Positions 41,623 to 50,964 of a DNA stretch of 64,000 nucleotides are shown piece after piece (position 1 is the stretch's first letter; every line of letters begins with the position of its first letter). The stretch spans positions 98,048 to 162,047 of the forward strand of contig CALADM010000007.1 of NCBI GenBank assembly GCA_937890595.1, given 5' to 3'. This DNA comes from CAJMNU01 sp905214855. GTDB taxonomy: Bacteria > Bacillota > Clostridia > Lachnospirales > Lachnospiraceae. The translations under genes and the position numbers were made by a program. The notes under the pieces were generated by a model. That model was not told the origin of the DNA. It did no database searches and saw only the letters and a program-made list of their open reading frames with translations.

Positions 41623-42516
41623 ATGAATCAGGTAAAAGAGAAAATAGGATATAACAGTATCAGAAAAAGATTGTATACTGGTAGAGGAGTTGGGATTGCT
41701 GTATTAGATACTGGTGTTTTTCCTCATAAAGATTTCGAAGATAGAATATGTGTATTTAAAGATTTTACATCTCGAAGAAAAACACCATATGATGATAATG
41801 GACATGGGACACATATTGCTGGCATTATAGCAGGAAATGGCCGCTGTTGTGGTGGTATTTATACGGGGATCGCCCCAGAAAGTCATTTGGCTGTGTTAAA
41901 AGTTTTGGATAAAAATGGAAATGGATATGCGTCAGATGTACTGGCTGGGTTACGCTGGGTCAGAGAGCATGGGAAGAAATACGGAATTCGTATTATAAAT
42001 ATATCTGTTGGATCTTTTTCAAAAAAGAATATGAAAGAAGACTCTGTTTTGGTGAAAGGGGTAGATGCAGCATGGGATTCTGGATTTGTAGTAGTGGTGG
42101 CTGCGGGAAATAATGGACCAGAAATGCATACGATCACTACCCCTGGGATCAGCAGAAAGGTGATCACGGTGGGGACATCAGATGATCATTACGAAATTGA
42201 AGTGGGAGGGGTACACATGGTGGATTATTCAGGAAGAGGACCAACAATAAATGATATCTGTAAGCCAGATTTAGTGGCTCCGGGATCCAGAGTGATAAGC
42301 TGTGCCAATAAACAGGGAAAATATACCTATAAAAGCGGAACGTCTATGTCAACTCCTATGGTATCTGCTGCAGCTGCGCTTTTATTAGAAAAATATCCTG
42401 ATATAAGTAATAGGGAGGTAAAATTAAGATTTTTGGAAAGGGCAGTGGATTTAGGAATGTCACGCAATCAGCAGGGATGGGGGATGTTGAATATTAAGAA
42501 ACTCTTAGAAGAATAG
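41623..42516 (+). CDS. Intracellular subtilisin-like serine protease (S8 family)
   Basis: A 297-residue S8 protease. The catalytic triad is visible: Asp in AVLDTGVFPHKDF (about residue 29), His in NGHGTHIAG (about 66), and Ser in SGTSMSTPM (about 244), with the oxyanion Asn in AAGNNGP. There is no signal peptide and hardly any propeptide (mature-like start after about 20 residues), as in intracellular subtilisins. It is located between pyk and recA with its own upstream region. A cytoplasmic turnover role is likely; substrates are unknown. Confidence 0.92.
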   Translation: MNQVKEKIGYNSIRKRLYTGRGVGIAVLDTGVFPHKDFEDRICVFKDFTSRRKTPYDDNGHGTHIAGIIAGNGRCCGGIYTGIAPESHLAVLKVLDKNGNGYASDVLAGLRWVREHGKKYGIRIINISVGSFSKKNMKEDSVLVKGVDAAWDSGFVVVVAAGNNGPEMHTITTPGISRKVITVGTSDDHYEIEVGGVHMVDYSGRGPTINDICKPDLVAPGSRVISCANKQGKYTYKSGTSMSTPMVSAAAALLLEKYPDISNREVKLRFLERAVDLGMSRNQQGWGMLNIKKLLEE

Positions 42517-42519
42517 CAC

Positions 42520-42548
42520 TTGAAAAGTTTCTTAATAAGTGATATAAT
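42520..42548 (+). promoter_or_regulatory. Upstream promoter-like sequence before recA
   Basis: TTGAAA (42520-42525), 17 bp, TATAAT (42543-42548). It could be a second recA promoter outside LexA control. Confidence 0.45.
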
Positions 42549-42628
42549 ATAGACATTATAAATATCTGAGAGAAAAACTTACTCTTAAAGGCGTGGGACG
42601 GATAGCAAGGCGAAATATGATAAAGTGA

Positions 42629-42657
42629 TTGACAAAAGGGAAAAAGTATATTATGAT
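42629..42657 (+). promoter_or_regulatory. Main recA promoter
   Basis: TTGACA (42629-42634), 17-bp spacer, TATGAT (42652-42657), just upstream of a LexA box. Confidence 0.7.
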
Positions 42658-42669
42658 AAAACACATAAA

Positions 42670-42681
42670 GAACATTTGTTC
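42670..42681. promoter_or_regulatory. LexA (SOS) box of recA
   Basis: GAACATTTGTTC, followed by G, matches the Firmicute LexA box core CGAAC-N4-GTTCG apart from the first base. It sits about 13 bases past the promoter -10 and 15 bases before the recA ATG. Confidence 0.75.
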
Positions 42682-42696
42682 GCACTGGAGGGAAAC

Positions 42697-43779
42697 ATGA
42701 ATAAAGAAGATAAGTTGAAAGCACTGGATGCGGCATTGACACAGATAGAGAAGGCTTACGGAAAAGGATCTGTCATGAAACTTGGCGATTCTGGAGTAAA
42801 TATGAATATTGAGACTATTCCAACAGGAGCTTTGAGTTTGGACTTAGCTTTGGGATTGGGAGGAGTTCCAAAGGGGCGTATTGTTGAGATATACGGACCA
42901 GAATCTAGTGGTAAAACAACCGTGGCACTTCATATGGTAGCCGAGGTACAGAAGAGAGGCGGAATTGCTGGATTTATTGACGCTGAACATGCATTAGATC
43001 CTGTTTATGCAAAGAATATTGGAGTTGATATCGACAATTTATATATTTCTCAGCCAGATAATGGAGAACAGGCTTTGGAGATTACAGAGACTATGGTGCG
43101 TTCAGGAGCGGTTGATATTGTGATCGTGGACTCTGTAGCAGCTCTAGTTCCTAAGGCAGAGATTGATGGAGAGATGGGGGATTCCCATGTAGGTCTTCAG
43201 GCACGTCTTATGTCTCAGGCATTGAGAAAACTTACTGCGATCATCAGCAAATCAAATTGTATTGTGATCTTTATCAACCAGCTTCGTGAGAAAGTGGGCG
43301 TAATGTTTGGAAATCCAGAGACAACTACAGGTGGACGCGCACTGAAGTTCTATTCTTCTGTCCGTATGGATGTGAGAAGGATTGAAACTTTAAAACAGGG
43401 CGGGGATATGGTTGGAAACCGTGTCAGGATTAAGATTGTGAAGAATAAGATTGCTCCGCCGTTTAAAGAAGCTGAGTTTGACATTATGTTTGGAAAGGGA
43501 ATCTCCAGAGAGGGAGATATTCTGGATCTGGCAGCAAGAGAGAGCATTGTAGAGAAGAGTGGTGCATGGTATGCGTACCAAGGATCAAAGATTGGTCAGG
43601 GACGTGAGAATGCCAAGAGTTTTCTTGCAGAAAACCCTGCTATCCGAGATGAAATCGAGCAGAAAGTAAGAGAAAAGTTTAATTTGGGAACAGAGAAGAA
43701 GGAAGAAACTGCAGATAAGGCTGCAAAGCCATCCAAGCAGGATATGACTTTGAAACCTTCAGGAAGTACACAGAGTTAA
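42697..43779 (+). CDS. recA: Recombinase RecA
   Basis: A 360-residue RecA. Walker A GPESSGKTT (about 68-76), the MAW-motif region, L1 and L2 loops (including MFGNPETTTGGRALKFY) and the typical acidic, Lys-rich tail are present. It catalyses strand exchange and activates LexA cleavage. Start 42697 has GGAGG six bases upstream; the frame extends further upstream through the LexA box and is not used. recX follows by three bases. Confidence 0.98.
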   Translation: MNKEDKLKALDAALTQIEKAYGKGSVMKLGDSGVNMNIETIPTGALSLDLALGLGGVPKGRIVEIYGPESSGKTTVALHMVAEVQKRGGIAGFIDAEHALDPVYAKNIGVDIDNLYISQPDNGEQALEITETMVRSGAVDIVIVDSVAALVPKAEIDGEMGDSHVGLQARLMSQALRKLTAIISKSNCIVIFINQLREKVGVMFGNPETTTGGRALKFYSSVRMDVRRIETLKQGGDMVGNRVRIKIVKNKIAPPFKEAEFDIMFGKGISREGDILDLAARESIVEKSGAWYAYQGSKIGQGRENAKSFLAENPAIRDEIEQKVREKFNLGTEKKEETADKAAKPSKQDMTLKPSGSTQS

Positions 43780-43782
43780 AAA

Positions 43783-44394
43783 ATGGAAAGACAACACCTA
43801 ATGCATGTGGAAGAGATCATTCCTTTGAATAAGCAAAGATGCAAAGTCTCCCTAGAGGGAGGCTTTGTTTTTCCTCTATATAACAGTGAGAGGAAAAGAT
43901 TTGGCATTGAACAGGGAAACGTATTGACACAAGAGGCTTTTTTGGAAATTACACAGAAGATCCTTCCTGAGAGAGCGAAAGCCAGAGCATGTTATCTTTT
44001 ACAGGCAAAGGATTACACAGAGGCTGAGATGCAAAGAAAACTCAGAGAGGGCTGCTATCCGGAAGAGACCATTCAACAAGTGATCGGGATACTGAAGGAA
44101 TATCATTATATTGACGATATCAGTTATGCTGATCATTATATTCAAAGTAAAAGAGAGAAGCAGAGTGCCAAAAAAATATATTGTACACTTTTACAAAAGG
44201 GGATCTCTGCAGATATCTTGCGTCCTTTGTTTGAGAAAAATCCGTGCGAAGAGGAAAGACAGATCAGAAAATGGCTGGAAAAGAAACATTTTGACCCAGA
44301 GAAACTAGAAGGAAAAGAACGCCAGAAAGCAATGATGGCATTAGCAAGAAAGGGATTTTCGTGGGAGATAATCCAGAGTATTTTACGTCAGTAA
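43783..44394 (+). CDS. recX: Regulatory protein RecX
   Basis: A 203-residue RecX with three-helix repeats: ARACYLLQAKDYTEAEMQRKL (about 66-86), then DDISYADHYIQSK, and the C-terminal ALARKGFSWEIIQSIL. RecX binds RecA filaments and limits their activity. It starts three bases after recA, so it is translationally coupled, in keeping with its modulator role; SOS control would come from the shared promoter. Confidence 0.9.
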   Translation: MERQHLMHVEEIIPLNKQRCKVSLEGGFVFPLYNSERKRFGIEQGNVLTQEAFLEITQKILPERAKARACYLLQAKDYTEAEMQRKLREGCYPEETIQQVIGILKEYHYIDDISYADHYIQSKREKQSAKKIYCTLLQKGISADILRPLFEKNPCEEERQIRKWLEKKHFDPEKLEGKERQKAMMALARKGFSWEIIQSILRQ

Positions 44395-44474
44395 TACTTG
44401 ACATCACCTTAAAAAAATATTAAAATTATAGCATTGTGTTATGTACAATGAAAATGAAATAAGGAGGTGTTCCT

Positions 44475-46022
44475 GTGTTACAAATCATAGCTACAGTAGG
44501 TGTTACAGCAGTTTGTGTAGCAATTATTACCTGGGTTATAGCAACTGCCTTCTGCAAGAAGAATTATGAACAGACAGTGGGGTCTGCTGAAGTAAAGTCC
44601 AGGGAAATAATAGATGAAGCGTTAAAAGTAGCAGAAACCAAAAAACGGGAAGCTCTTCTGGAAGCGAAAGAAGAATCTCTAAAGACAAAAAATGAATTGG
44701 AAAAAGAGACGAGAGAGAGAAGAGCCGAGTTACAGCGCTATGAGCGTAGAGTATTAAGTAAGGAAGAAAATCTGGATAAAAAGACAGATGCCGTCGAGAA
44801 GAAGGAATTAGCCTTGATTGCCAGGGAAGAGACTCTGAACAAGAGAAATGCAGAGGCAGAAGCACTTTATGAGAAAGGAATGCAGGAACTGGAAAAGATT
44901 TCCGGTTTCACCTCCGAACAGGCAAAAGAATATCTTTTGAAATCTGTAGAAGAAGATATTAAGCACGATACTGCAAAGTTGATCAAAGAATTGGAATCTC
45001 AGGCAAAAGAAGAAGCAGAAAAGAAGGCAAAAGAATATGTTGTAACAGCCATTCAGAGATGTGCTGCAGATCATGTTGCAGAAACAACCATATCTGTTGT
45101 ACAGCTTCCGAATGATGAGATGAAGGGACGTATTATCGGACGAGAGGGAAGAAATATCAGAACTTTGGAAACAATGACTGGAGTGGAATTAATCATTGAT
45201 GATACTCCGGAAGCAGTTGTTTTATCTGGTTTTGATCCGATCCGAAGGGAGGTAGCAAGAATTGCGTTGGAGAGACTGATCGTTGATGGTCGTATCCATC
45301 CAGCAAGGATTGAAGAAATGGTAGAAAAAGCGCAGAAAGAAGTAGAGAACATGATGCGCGAAGAAGGTGAAGCAGCTGTGCTGGAAGTAGGACTTCATGG
45401 TATACACCCAGAGCTTGTTAAGCTGTTGGGACGTATGAAGTTTAGAACCAGTTATGGTCAGAATGCATTAAAGCATTCGATCGAGGTTGCTCATTTGTCA
45501 GGATTGTTAGCAGCGGAGATAGGAGTAGATGTCCGTTTGGCAAAGCGTGCTGGCTTATTACATGATATTGGAAAATCCGTTGACCATGAGAGAGAGGGTA
45601 CTCACATTAAATTGGGCGTAGAATTATGTCGTAAGTATAAAGAAAGTCCAATTGTTATCAATGCAGTGGAAGCTCATCATGGTGATGTTGAACCTCAAAG
45701 CTTTATTGCTTGTATTGTTCAGGCAGCAGATACAATTTCCGCTGCAAGACCAGGTGCAAGAAGAGAAACTTTGGAGACATATACGAACAGATTGAAGCAG
45801 TTAGAAGATATCACAAACTCTTATAAAGGAGTTGAAAAATCATTTGCGATTCAGGCGGGACGGGAAGTACGTATTATGGTAGTTCCTGAGAAAGTCAGTG
45901 ATGATGATATGGTGATTATGGCAAGAGATATTGCAAAACAGATTGAGAATGAATTGGAGTATCCAGGACAGATCAAAGTAAATATCATTCGTGAATCTCG
46001 TGTGACAGAGTATGCAAAATAA
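44475..46022 (+). CDS. rny: Ribonuclease Y
   Basis: A 515-residue membrane-anchored endoribonuclease. An N-terminal helix (1-25) anchors it; a long coiled coil (about 40-200) follows, then a KH domain (GRIIGREGRNIRTLE, about 216-230) and an HD domain (LLHDIGKSVDHE, about 361-372). RNase Y starts bulk mRNA decay in Firmicutes. The start is GTG at 44475, supported by AAGGAGG seven bases upstream. A strong terminator follows at 46092. Confidence 0.97.
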   Translation: MLQIIATVGVTAVCVAIITWVIATAFCKKNYEQTVGSAEVKSREIIDEALKVAETKKREALLEAKEESLKTKNELEKETRERRAELQRYERRVLSKEENLDKKTDAVEKKELALIAREETLNKRNAEAEALYEKGMQELEKISGFTSEQAKEYLLKSVEEDIKHDTAKLIKELESQAKEEAEKKAKEYVVTAIQRCAADHVAETTISVVQLPNDEMKGRIIGREGRNIRTLETMTGVELIIDDTPEAVVLSGFDPIRREVARIALERLIVDGRIHPARIEEMVEKAQKEVENMMREEGEAAVLEVGLHGIHPELVKLLGRMKFRTSYGQNALKHSIEVAHLSGLLAAEIGVDVRLAKRAGLLHDIGKSVDHEREGTHIKLGVELCRKYKESPIVINAVEAHHGDVEPQSFIACIVQAADTISAARPGARRETLETYTNRLKQLEDITNSYKGVEKSFAIQAGREVRIMVVPEKVSDDDMVIMARDIAKQIENELEYPGQIKVNIIRESRVTEYAK

Positions 46023-46091
46023 AAAGTTCCATCTTTGAATAAAGCAGACAATGCAGAAGACATGTATATTGCAGGTTCGGAAAGCAGATAC

Positions 46092-46133
46092 AAAAAAGCT
46101 ATACCAATACTCAATTTGGTATAGCTTTTTTGT
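46092..46133 (+). terminator. Terminator of rny
   Basis: AAAAAAGCTATACCA and TGGTATAGCTTTTTT form a long stem at 46092-46131, ending in a T-run. Confidence 0.92.
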
Positions 46134-46161
46134 GTGAATAAGATATATCATCTTGACATAC

Positions 46162-46202
46162 AAAAAAACTGGCAGAACCTTTTAAAAAGATTCTACCAGT
46201 TT
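46162..46202 (-). terminator. Terminator of hpf
   Basis: On the minus strand AAACTGG-TAGAA pairs with TTCTG-CCAGTTT (46166-46202), followed by a T-run (A-run at 46162-46168 on the plus strand). Confidence 0.8.
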
Positions 46203-46209
46203 GAATGAA

Positions 46210-46740
46210 TTAGAATTCTGGTTCGATCAAGCCATAAGTATTGCCTTTTCTCTTATATACAACATTGACTTCGTCTGTTTCGCTGTTTAAGAAAACATAG
46301 AAGTTATGTCCTAATAATTCCATCTGAACACAAGCCTCTTCCGGATCCATTGGTTTCATACCAAATTTTTTGGTCTTTACAATACGAATCTCGTCTTCCT
46401 GATTTGGAGTTTCTTCCTCAATAAATGCTTTGTTGAAAGAAACAGCTGCCTGTTTACGGTCGATCAATTTATTTTTGTATTTCTTTACCTGTCGTTCGAT
46501 GATTTCTTCTACCAGATCAATGGATACATACATATCACTGCTGGATTCTTCAGCTCGGATGATACCTCCTTTAACTGGGATGGTTACCTCGATTTTTTGA
46601 TTGCCTTTTTCAACGCTTAAAGTAGCATGAACTTCTGTTTCAGGAGTAAAGTACTTGTCCAATTTGTTGATTTTGTCTGTTACTGTATCCCTCAAAGCCT
46701 GAGTTACTTCTATGTTCTTTCCAATAATTGTATAACGCAT
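46210..46740 (-). CDS. hpf: Ribosome hibernation promoting factor, long form
   Basis: A 176-residue HPF. The N-terminal RaiA/YfiA domain (MRYTIIGKNIEVTQAL, to about 100) binds the decoding region. The C-terminal dimerisation domain (from about 115, with MKPMDPEEACVQMELLGHNFYVF) joins two ribosomes into 100S particles, as in Firmicutes. ATG 46740 is preceded by AAAGGAG. It is transcribed away from secA; the gap holds two overlapping hairpins. Confidence 0.97.
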   Translation of the reverse strand: MRYTIIGKNIEVTQALRDTVTDKINKLDKYFTPETEVHATLSVEKGNQKIEVTIPVKGGIIRAEESSSDMYVSIDLVEEIIERQVKKYKNKLIDRKQAAVSFNKAFIEEETPNQEDEIRIVKTKKFGMKPMDPEEACVQMELLGHNFYVFLNSETDEVNVVYKRKGNTYGLIEPEF

Positions 46741-46904
46741 ATGCTTCAGCTCCTTTATTTGAGATAGACTTATTATAGCATACAAATTAGAAAAATTCAA
46801 TGAAATATCTATTAATTGTGTGAAAAATTCATTGTTTTTTCACAAATAAAAAGACTTTCCTATTATAAAGAGGAAACAATAAAATAAGAAGTCATTATAT
46901 TGCA

Positions 46905-46980
46905 AAATGATAAGAGACATAGAGTTTTACATTTTATCATTTAGACAGAAGAAATAGATGGGGATAGGAAATGTCTAAAT
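46905..46980 (+). ncRNA. Two overlapping, mutually exclusive hairpins between hpf and secA
   Basis: Hairpin A: AAATGATAA (46905-46913) with TTATCATTT (46934-46942). Hairpin B: ATTTAGACA (46939-46947) with TGTCTAAAT (46972-46980). The four bases 46939-46942 belong to both, so only one can form. No gene is seen in the 46741-47087 gap. AT-rich; chance is possible. Confidence 0.3.
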
Positions 46981-47013
46981 TTTGAACGAAGTTTAAATTT
47001 TATATGAAAACCG

Positions 47014-47042
47014 TTGAATTCATGGGGAGTTAGTGTTAAAAT
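47014..47042 (+). promoter_or_regulatory. Promoter of secA
   Basis: TTGAAT (47014-47019), 17-bp spacer, TAAAAT (47037-47042), 45 bases before the start. Confidence 0.55.
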
Positions 47043-47087
47043 AGATAAGATTGTATTGTATGGTAATAGATAATAGGAGAGAGCAGA

Positions 47088-49661
47088 ATGAATGTATTTG
47101 AGAAGGTTTTCGGTACCCATAGTCAGAGGGAACTGAAGCTGATTTATCCAATTGTAGATAAGATTGAGGCACTGCGTCCACAGATGCAGGCATTAAGTGA
47201 TGAAGAATTAAGAGATAAAACAAGAGTTTTTAAGGAACGTCTGGCTAATGGCGAGACCTTGGACGATATTCTGCCGGAGGCATTTGCAACCGTCAGGGAA
47301 GCAGCAAAACGTGCGGTTGGTCTGGAACATTATCGTGTACAGCTGATTGGAGGAATTGTTCTTCATCAGGGACGTTTGGCAGAGATGAAGACAGGTGAAG
47401 GTAAGACTTTGGTTTCTACTTCTGCTGCATATTTGAATGCATTGACAGGAAAAGGCGTTCATATCGTAACTGTGAATGATTATCTGGCAAAGCGTGATGC
47501 TGAGTGGATGGGAAGAATCCATGAGTTCCTTGGTCTTACAGTAGGTGTTGTTTTGAATTCAATGACATCAGAAGAGAGAAAGAAAGCCTATGCATGTGAC
47601 ATCACGTATGTCACCAACAATGAGTTGGGATTTGATTATCTGCGTGATAATATGGCAATTTATAAAGAGCAGCAGGTATTGAGAGGTCTTGAATATGCAA
47701 TCATTGATGAGGTGGACTCTGTTTTGATCGATGAAGCAAGAACTCCGCTTATCATTTCTGGTCAGAGTGGCAAATCAACAAAATTATATGAAGTATGTGA
47801 TGTTTTAGCTCACCAGTTGGTTCGAGGCAAGGAATCTGCAGAATTTTCCAAGATGGCAGCGATCATGGGAGAAGAAATTGAAGAAGAGGGCGACTTTGTA
47901 GTAGATGAGAAAGATAAAGTAGTCAATCTGACAGCAGAAGGTGTGCGTAAAGTAGAGGAATTCTTCCATATTGAAAACCTGGCTGATCCGCAGAATCTGG
48001 AGATCCAGCACAATATTATTTTAGCTCTTCGTGCAAATAATCTGATGTTCCGTGATAAAGATTATGTTGTAAAAGATGACGAAGTCATGATCGTAGATGA
48101 ATTTACAGGACGTATTATGCCGGGAAGACGTTACTCTGACGGTCTGCATCAGGCAATCGAAGCAAAAGAACATGTACAGGTTAAGAGAGAGAGTAAAACA
48201 CTTGCGACAATCACGTTCCAGAACTTCTTTAATAAATACCATAAGAAAGCTGGTATGACAGGTACAGCTTTGACAGAGGAAAAAGAATTCCGTAACATTT
48301 ATGGAATGGATGTTATTGAAATTCCGACAAACCGTCCGGTTATCCGTAAAGATTTAGATGATGCGGTATACAAAACAAAGAAGGAAAAATTTGAGGCTGT
48401 AGTAAAATCAGTAAAAGAGGCTTATGAAAAAGGACAGCCTGTTCTGGTTGGTACAATTACGATCGAGACATCTGAGATGCTCAGCAAAATGCTCAAGAAA
48501 GAGGGAATCCCACACAAAGTACTGAATGCGAAGTTCCATGAGCTGGAGGCTGAGATTGTTGCAGATGCTGGTGTTCATGGTGCTGTTACAATAGCAACCA
48601 ACATGGCAGGACGTGGTACAGATATTAAACTGGATGATGAGGCAAAAGAGTTAGGCGGTTTAAAGATCATTGGTACAGAACGTCATGAATCCAGACGTAT
48701 TGACAATCAGTTGAGAGGACGTTCCGGTCGTCAGGGAGATCCGGGTGAGTCTCGTTTCTATATTTCTTTGGAAGATGACCTGATGCGTTTGTTCGGATCT
48801 GAGCGTTTGATGAGCATGTTCAATGCTCTAGGAGTACCAGAAGGAGAGCAGATTGAACACAAGATGCTTTCCAGTGCTATTGAGAAAGCACAGAAGAAGA
48901 TTGAAAATAACAACTACGGTATCCGTGAGAACCTGCTCAAATATGATGAAGTTATGAATGAGCAGAGAGAGATCATTTATGCAGAGAGAAATAAAGTCTT
49001 AAATGGCGATAACATGAGAGAGTTTATATTGAAGATGGTGACTGATATCGTGGAAAATGCAGTGGATCTTGCAATCCGTGATGATCAGGCAACAGAAGAA
49101 TGGGATCTGAAAGAACTGAATGGTCTTCTCCTTCCTGTTGTTCCTCTGCGTCCAGTAATGCTGGAAGAAGATAAAAAGAATATCTCCAAAGATGAATTAA
49201 AGCATATGCTCAAGGAAGAAGCGATCAAACTGTATGAGGCAAAAGAAGCAGAATTTCCGGAAACAGAGCAGATGCGAGAAATTGAGCGTATTGTACTCCT
49301 CAAGGCAATTGATAATAAGTGGATGACACATATTGATGATATGGATCATCTGCGTGATGGTATTGGATTACAGGCATATGGACAGAGAGATCCGTTGATA
49401 GAGTATAAGATGAGCGGATATGAGATGTTTGATGAAATGACAGCAGGAATCCGTGAAGATACTGTCAGAATCTTATTCCATATCCGTGTGGAACAAAAGA
49501 TCGAAAGAGAACCTGCTGCAAAAGTGACAGGAACAAATAAGGACGATACTTCCGTACGAGCTCCAAAAAAGAGAGAAGAAAAGAAGATCTACCCAAATGA
49601 TCCATGCCCATGTGGTTCTGGGAAGAAATATAAACAATGTTGTGGTCGTAAGATTGTGTAA
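47088..49661 (+). CDS. secA: Protein translocase ATPase SecA
   Basis: An 857-residue SecA. NBD1 has Walker A MKTGEGKTLV (about 102-111) and DEVDSVLIDEART (about 210-222); the preprotein cross-linking domain and NBD2 follow (TNMAGRGTDI and GRSGRQGDPGES). Helical scaffold and wing domains come next, and the C-terminal zinc motif CPCGSGKKYKQCC ends it. It drives proteins through SecYEG. GGAGAG lies before the ATG. prfB follows by 83 bases, a common Firmicute arrangement. Confidence 0.98.
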   Translation: MNVFEKVFGTHSQRELKLIYPIVDKIEALRPQMQALSDEELRDKTRVFKERLANGETLDDILPEAFATVREAAKRAVGLEHYRVQLIGGIVLHQGRLAEMKTGEGKTLVSTSAAYLNALTGKGVHIVTVNDYLAKRDAEWMGRIHEFLGLTVGVVLNSMTSEERKKAYACDITYVTNNELGFDYLRDNMAIYKEQQVLRGLEYAIIDEVDSVLIDEARTPLIISGQSGKSTKLYEVCDVLAHQLVRGKESAEFSKMAAIMGEEIEEEGDFVVDEKDKVVNLTAEGVRKVEEFFHIENLADPQNLEIQHNIILALRANNLMFRDKDYVVKDDEVMIVDEFTGRIMPGRRYSDGLHQAIEAKEHVQVKRESKTLATITFQNFFNKYHKKAGMTGTALTEEKEFRNIYGMDVIEIPTNRPVIRKDLDDAVYKTKKEKFEAVVKSVKEAYEKGQPVLVGTITIETSEMLSKMLKKEGIPHKVLNAKFHELEAEIVADAGVHGAVTIATNMAGRGTDIKLDDEAKELGGLKIIGTERHESRRIDNQLRGRSGRQGDPGESRFYISLEDDLMRLFGSERLMSMFNALGVPEGEQIEHKMLSSAIEKAQKKIENNNYGIRENLLKYDEVMNEQREIIYAERNKVLNGDNMREFILKMVTDIVENAVDLAIRDDQATEEWDLKELNGLLLPVVPLRPVMLEEDKKNISKDELKHMLKEEAIKLYEAKEAEFPETEQMREIERIVLLKAIDNKWMTHIDDMDHLRDGIGLQAYGQRDPLIEYKMSGYEMFDEMTAGIREDTVRILFHIRVEQKIEREPAAKVTGTNKDDTSVRAPKKREEKKIYPNDPCPCGSGKKYKQCCGRKIV

Positions 49662-49744
49662 AATCTGGATACAGACAGGAAGCATCGAAATAGGAAGCCG
49701 CCTTTCTGGCTTAGAAAAGAAGCAAAAAGAGTGCAGGAGAGATT

Positions 49745-50890
49745 ATGGTAGAGTTAGATCAATTTAAATATACATTGTCCACATATAAGAAACCTTTGGA
49801 TGAAGTGCGGGATTCTTTGGATCTGGACGCAAAGCTGCGCAAGATTGACGAGCTGGACAAAAATATGGAAGAACCCAGTTTTTGGAATGATGCAGAGAAG
49901 TCAACCCGGATTGTAAAAGAAGCCAAAAATTTAAAGGACACAGTAAATGAGTACAAAAAACTGGAGACGCAGTATGAAGAGATTGGCTTGATGATCGAAA
50001 TGGGATATGAGGAGAATGATCCGGAACTGATCCCTGAGATTGAAGAAATGCTGCGTGAGTTTACAGAAGAGCTGGATGCAATGCGCATCCGTACTCTTCT
50101 TACAGGTGAGTATGATACATGCAATGCAATTTTACGCTTGAATGCCGGAGCAGGTGGAACAGAATCTTGTGACTGGTGTGGCATGCTGTACCGTATGTAT
50201 TGCAGATGGGCAGATAGTAAAGGATATACAACGGAAGTTCTGGATTATCTGGATGGTGAAGAAGCAGGCATTAAGTCTGTGACGATCCAGATCAATGGAG
50301 AAAATGCGTTTGGATATCTGAAATCTGAGAGAGGTGTACACCGTTTGGTCCGCATTTCTCCGTTTAATGCAGCAGGAAAACGCCAGACCTCCTTTGTGTC
50401 CTGCGATGTTATGCCGGATATCGAAGAGGACTTGGATGTAGATATCAATCCAGATGATCTTCGTATTGATACGTATCGCTCCAGTGGTGCGGGTGGTCAG
50501 CATATTAATAAGACCTCTTCTGCGATTCGTATTACACACCTTCCAACTGGTATTGTTGTACAGTGCCAGAATGAACGTTCTCAGTTCCAAAACAAGGACA
50601 AGGCAATGCAGATGTTGAAAGCAAAATTGTACATGCTGAAACAGCAGGAAAATGCAGAAAAACTTTCTGATATCCGAGGTGATGTCAAGGAAATTGGTTG
50701 GGGAAATCAGATACGTTCTTATGTGTTGCAGCCATACACATTGATCAAAGATCATAGAACTGGTTTTGAAAGCGGTAATGTGGGAAGTGTTCTGGATGGT
50801 AATCTGGATGGTTTTATCAGTGCTTATTTAAAATGGCAGAGTCTGGGTGGAAAACCACAGCAGGATGATGCTCAGATGGATGACGTGTAG
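49745..50890 (+). CDS. prfB: Peptide chain release factor 2 (no programmed frameshift)
   Basis: A 381-residue RF2. It has the stop-codon tripeptide SPF (in VRISPFNAAG, about 218) and the catalytic GGQ (SSGAGGQHINK, about 255). In many bacteria prfB has a UGA after about 25 codons that needs a +1 frameshift. Here that region reads straight through (DSLDLDAK, codons about 27-34), so RF2 autoregulation of this kind is absent. Start is the ATG at 49745 with AGGAGAG upstream. It is probably cotranscribed with secA. Confidence 0.97.
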   Translation: MVELDQFKYTLSTYKKPLDEVRDSLDLDAKLRKIDELDKNMEEPSFWNDAEKSTRIVKEAKNLKDTVNEYKKLETQYEEIGLMIEMGYEENDPELIPEIEEMLREFTEELDAMRIRTLLTGEYDTCNAILRLNAGAGGTESCDWCGMLYRMYCRWADSKGYTTEVLDYLDGEEAGIKSVTIQINGENAFGYLKSERGVHRLVRISPFNAAGKRQTSFVSCDVMPDIEEDLDVDINPDDLRIDTYRSSGAGGQHINKTSSAIRITHLPTGIVVQCQNERSQFQNKDKAMQMLKAKLYMLKQQENAEKLSDIRGDVKEIGWGNQIRSYVLQPYTLIKDHRTGFESGNVGSVLDGNLDGFISAYLKWQSLGGKPQQDDAQMDDV

Positions 50891-50907
50891 AATATAGAAA
50901 AAAGAAA

Positions 50908-50957
50908 ACAGGTGTGCCTGATGGAGAAAATATCCCTTTCAGACACACCTGTCTTTG
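50908..50957. terminator. Terminator between convergent prfB and cytidylate-kinase-like gene
   Basis: ACAGGTGTGCCTGA pairs with TCAGACACACCTGT (one mismatch), followed by CTTTG. Confidence 0.8.
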
Positions 50958-50964
50958 TTATCTA

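Noticed and set aside
41433..41624. Minus-strand open frame of 63 codons before the protease gene
   Set aside because: No ribosome site, unusual composition (Ser/Leu/Phe-rich as expected for antisense of A-rich DNA).
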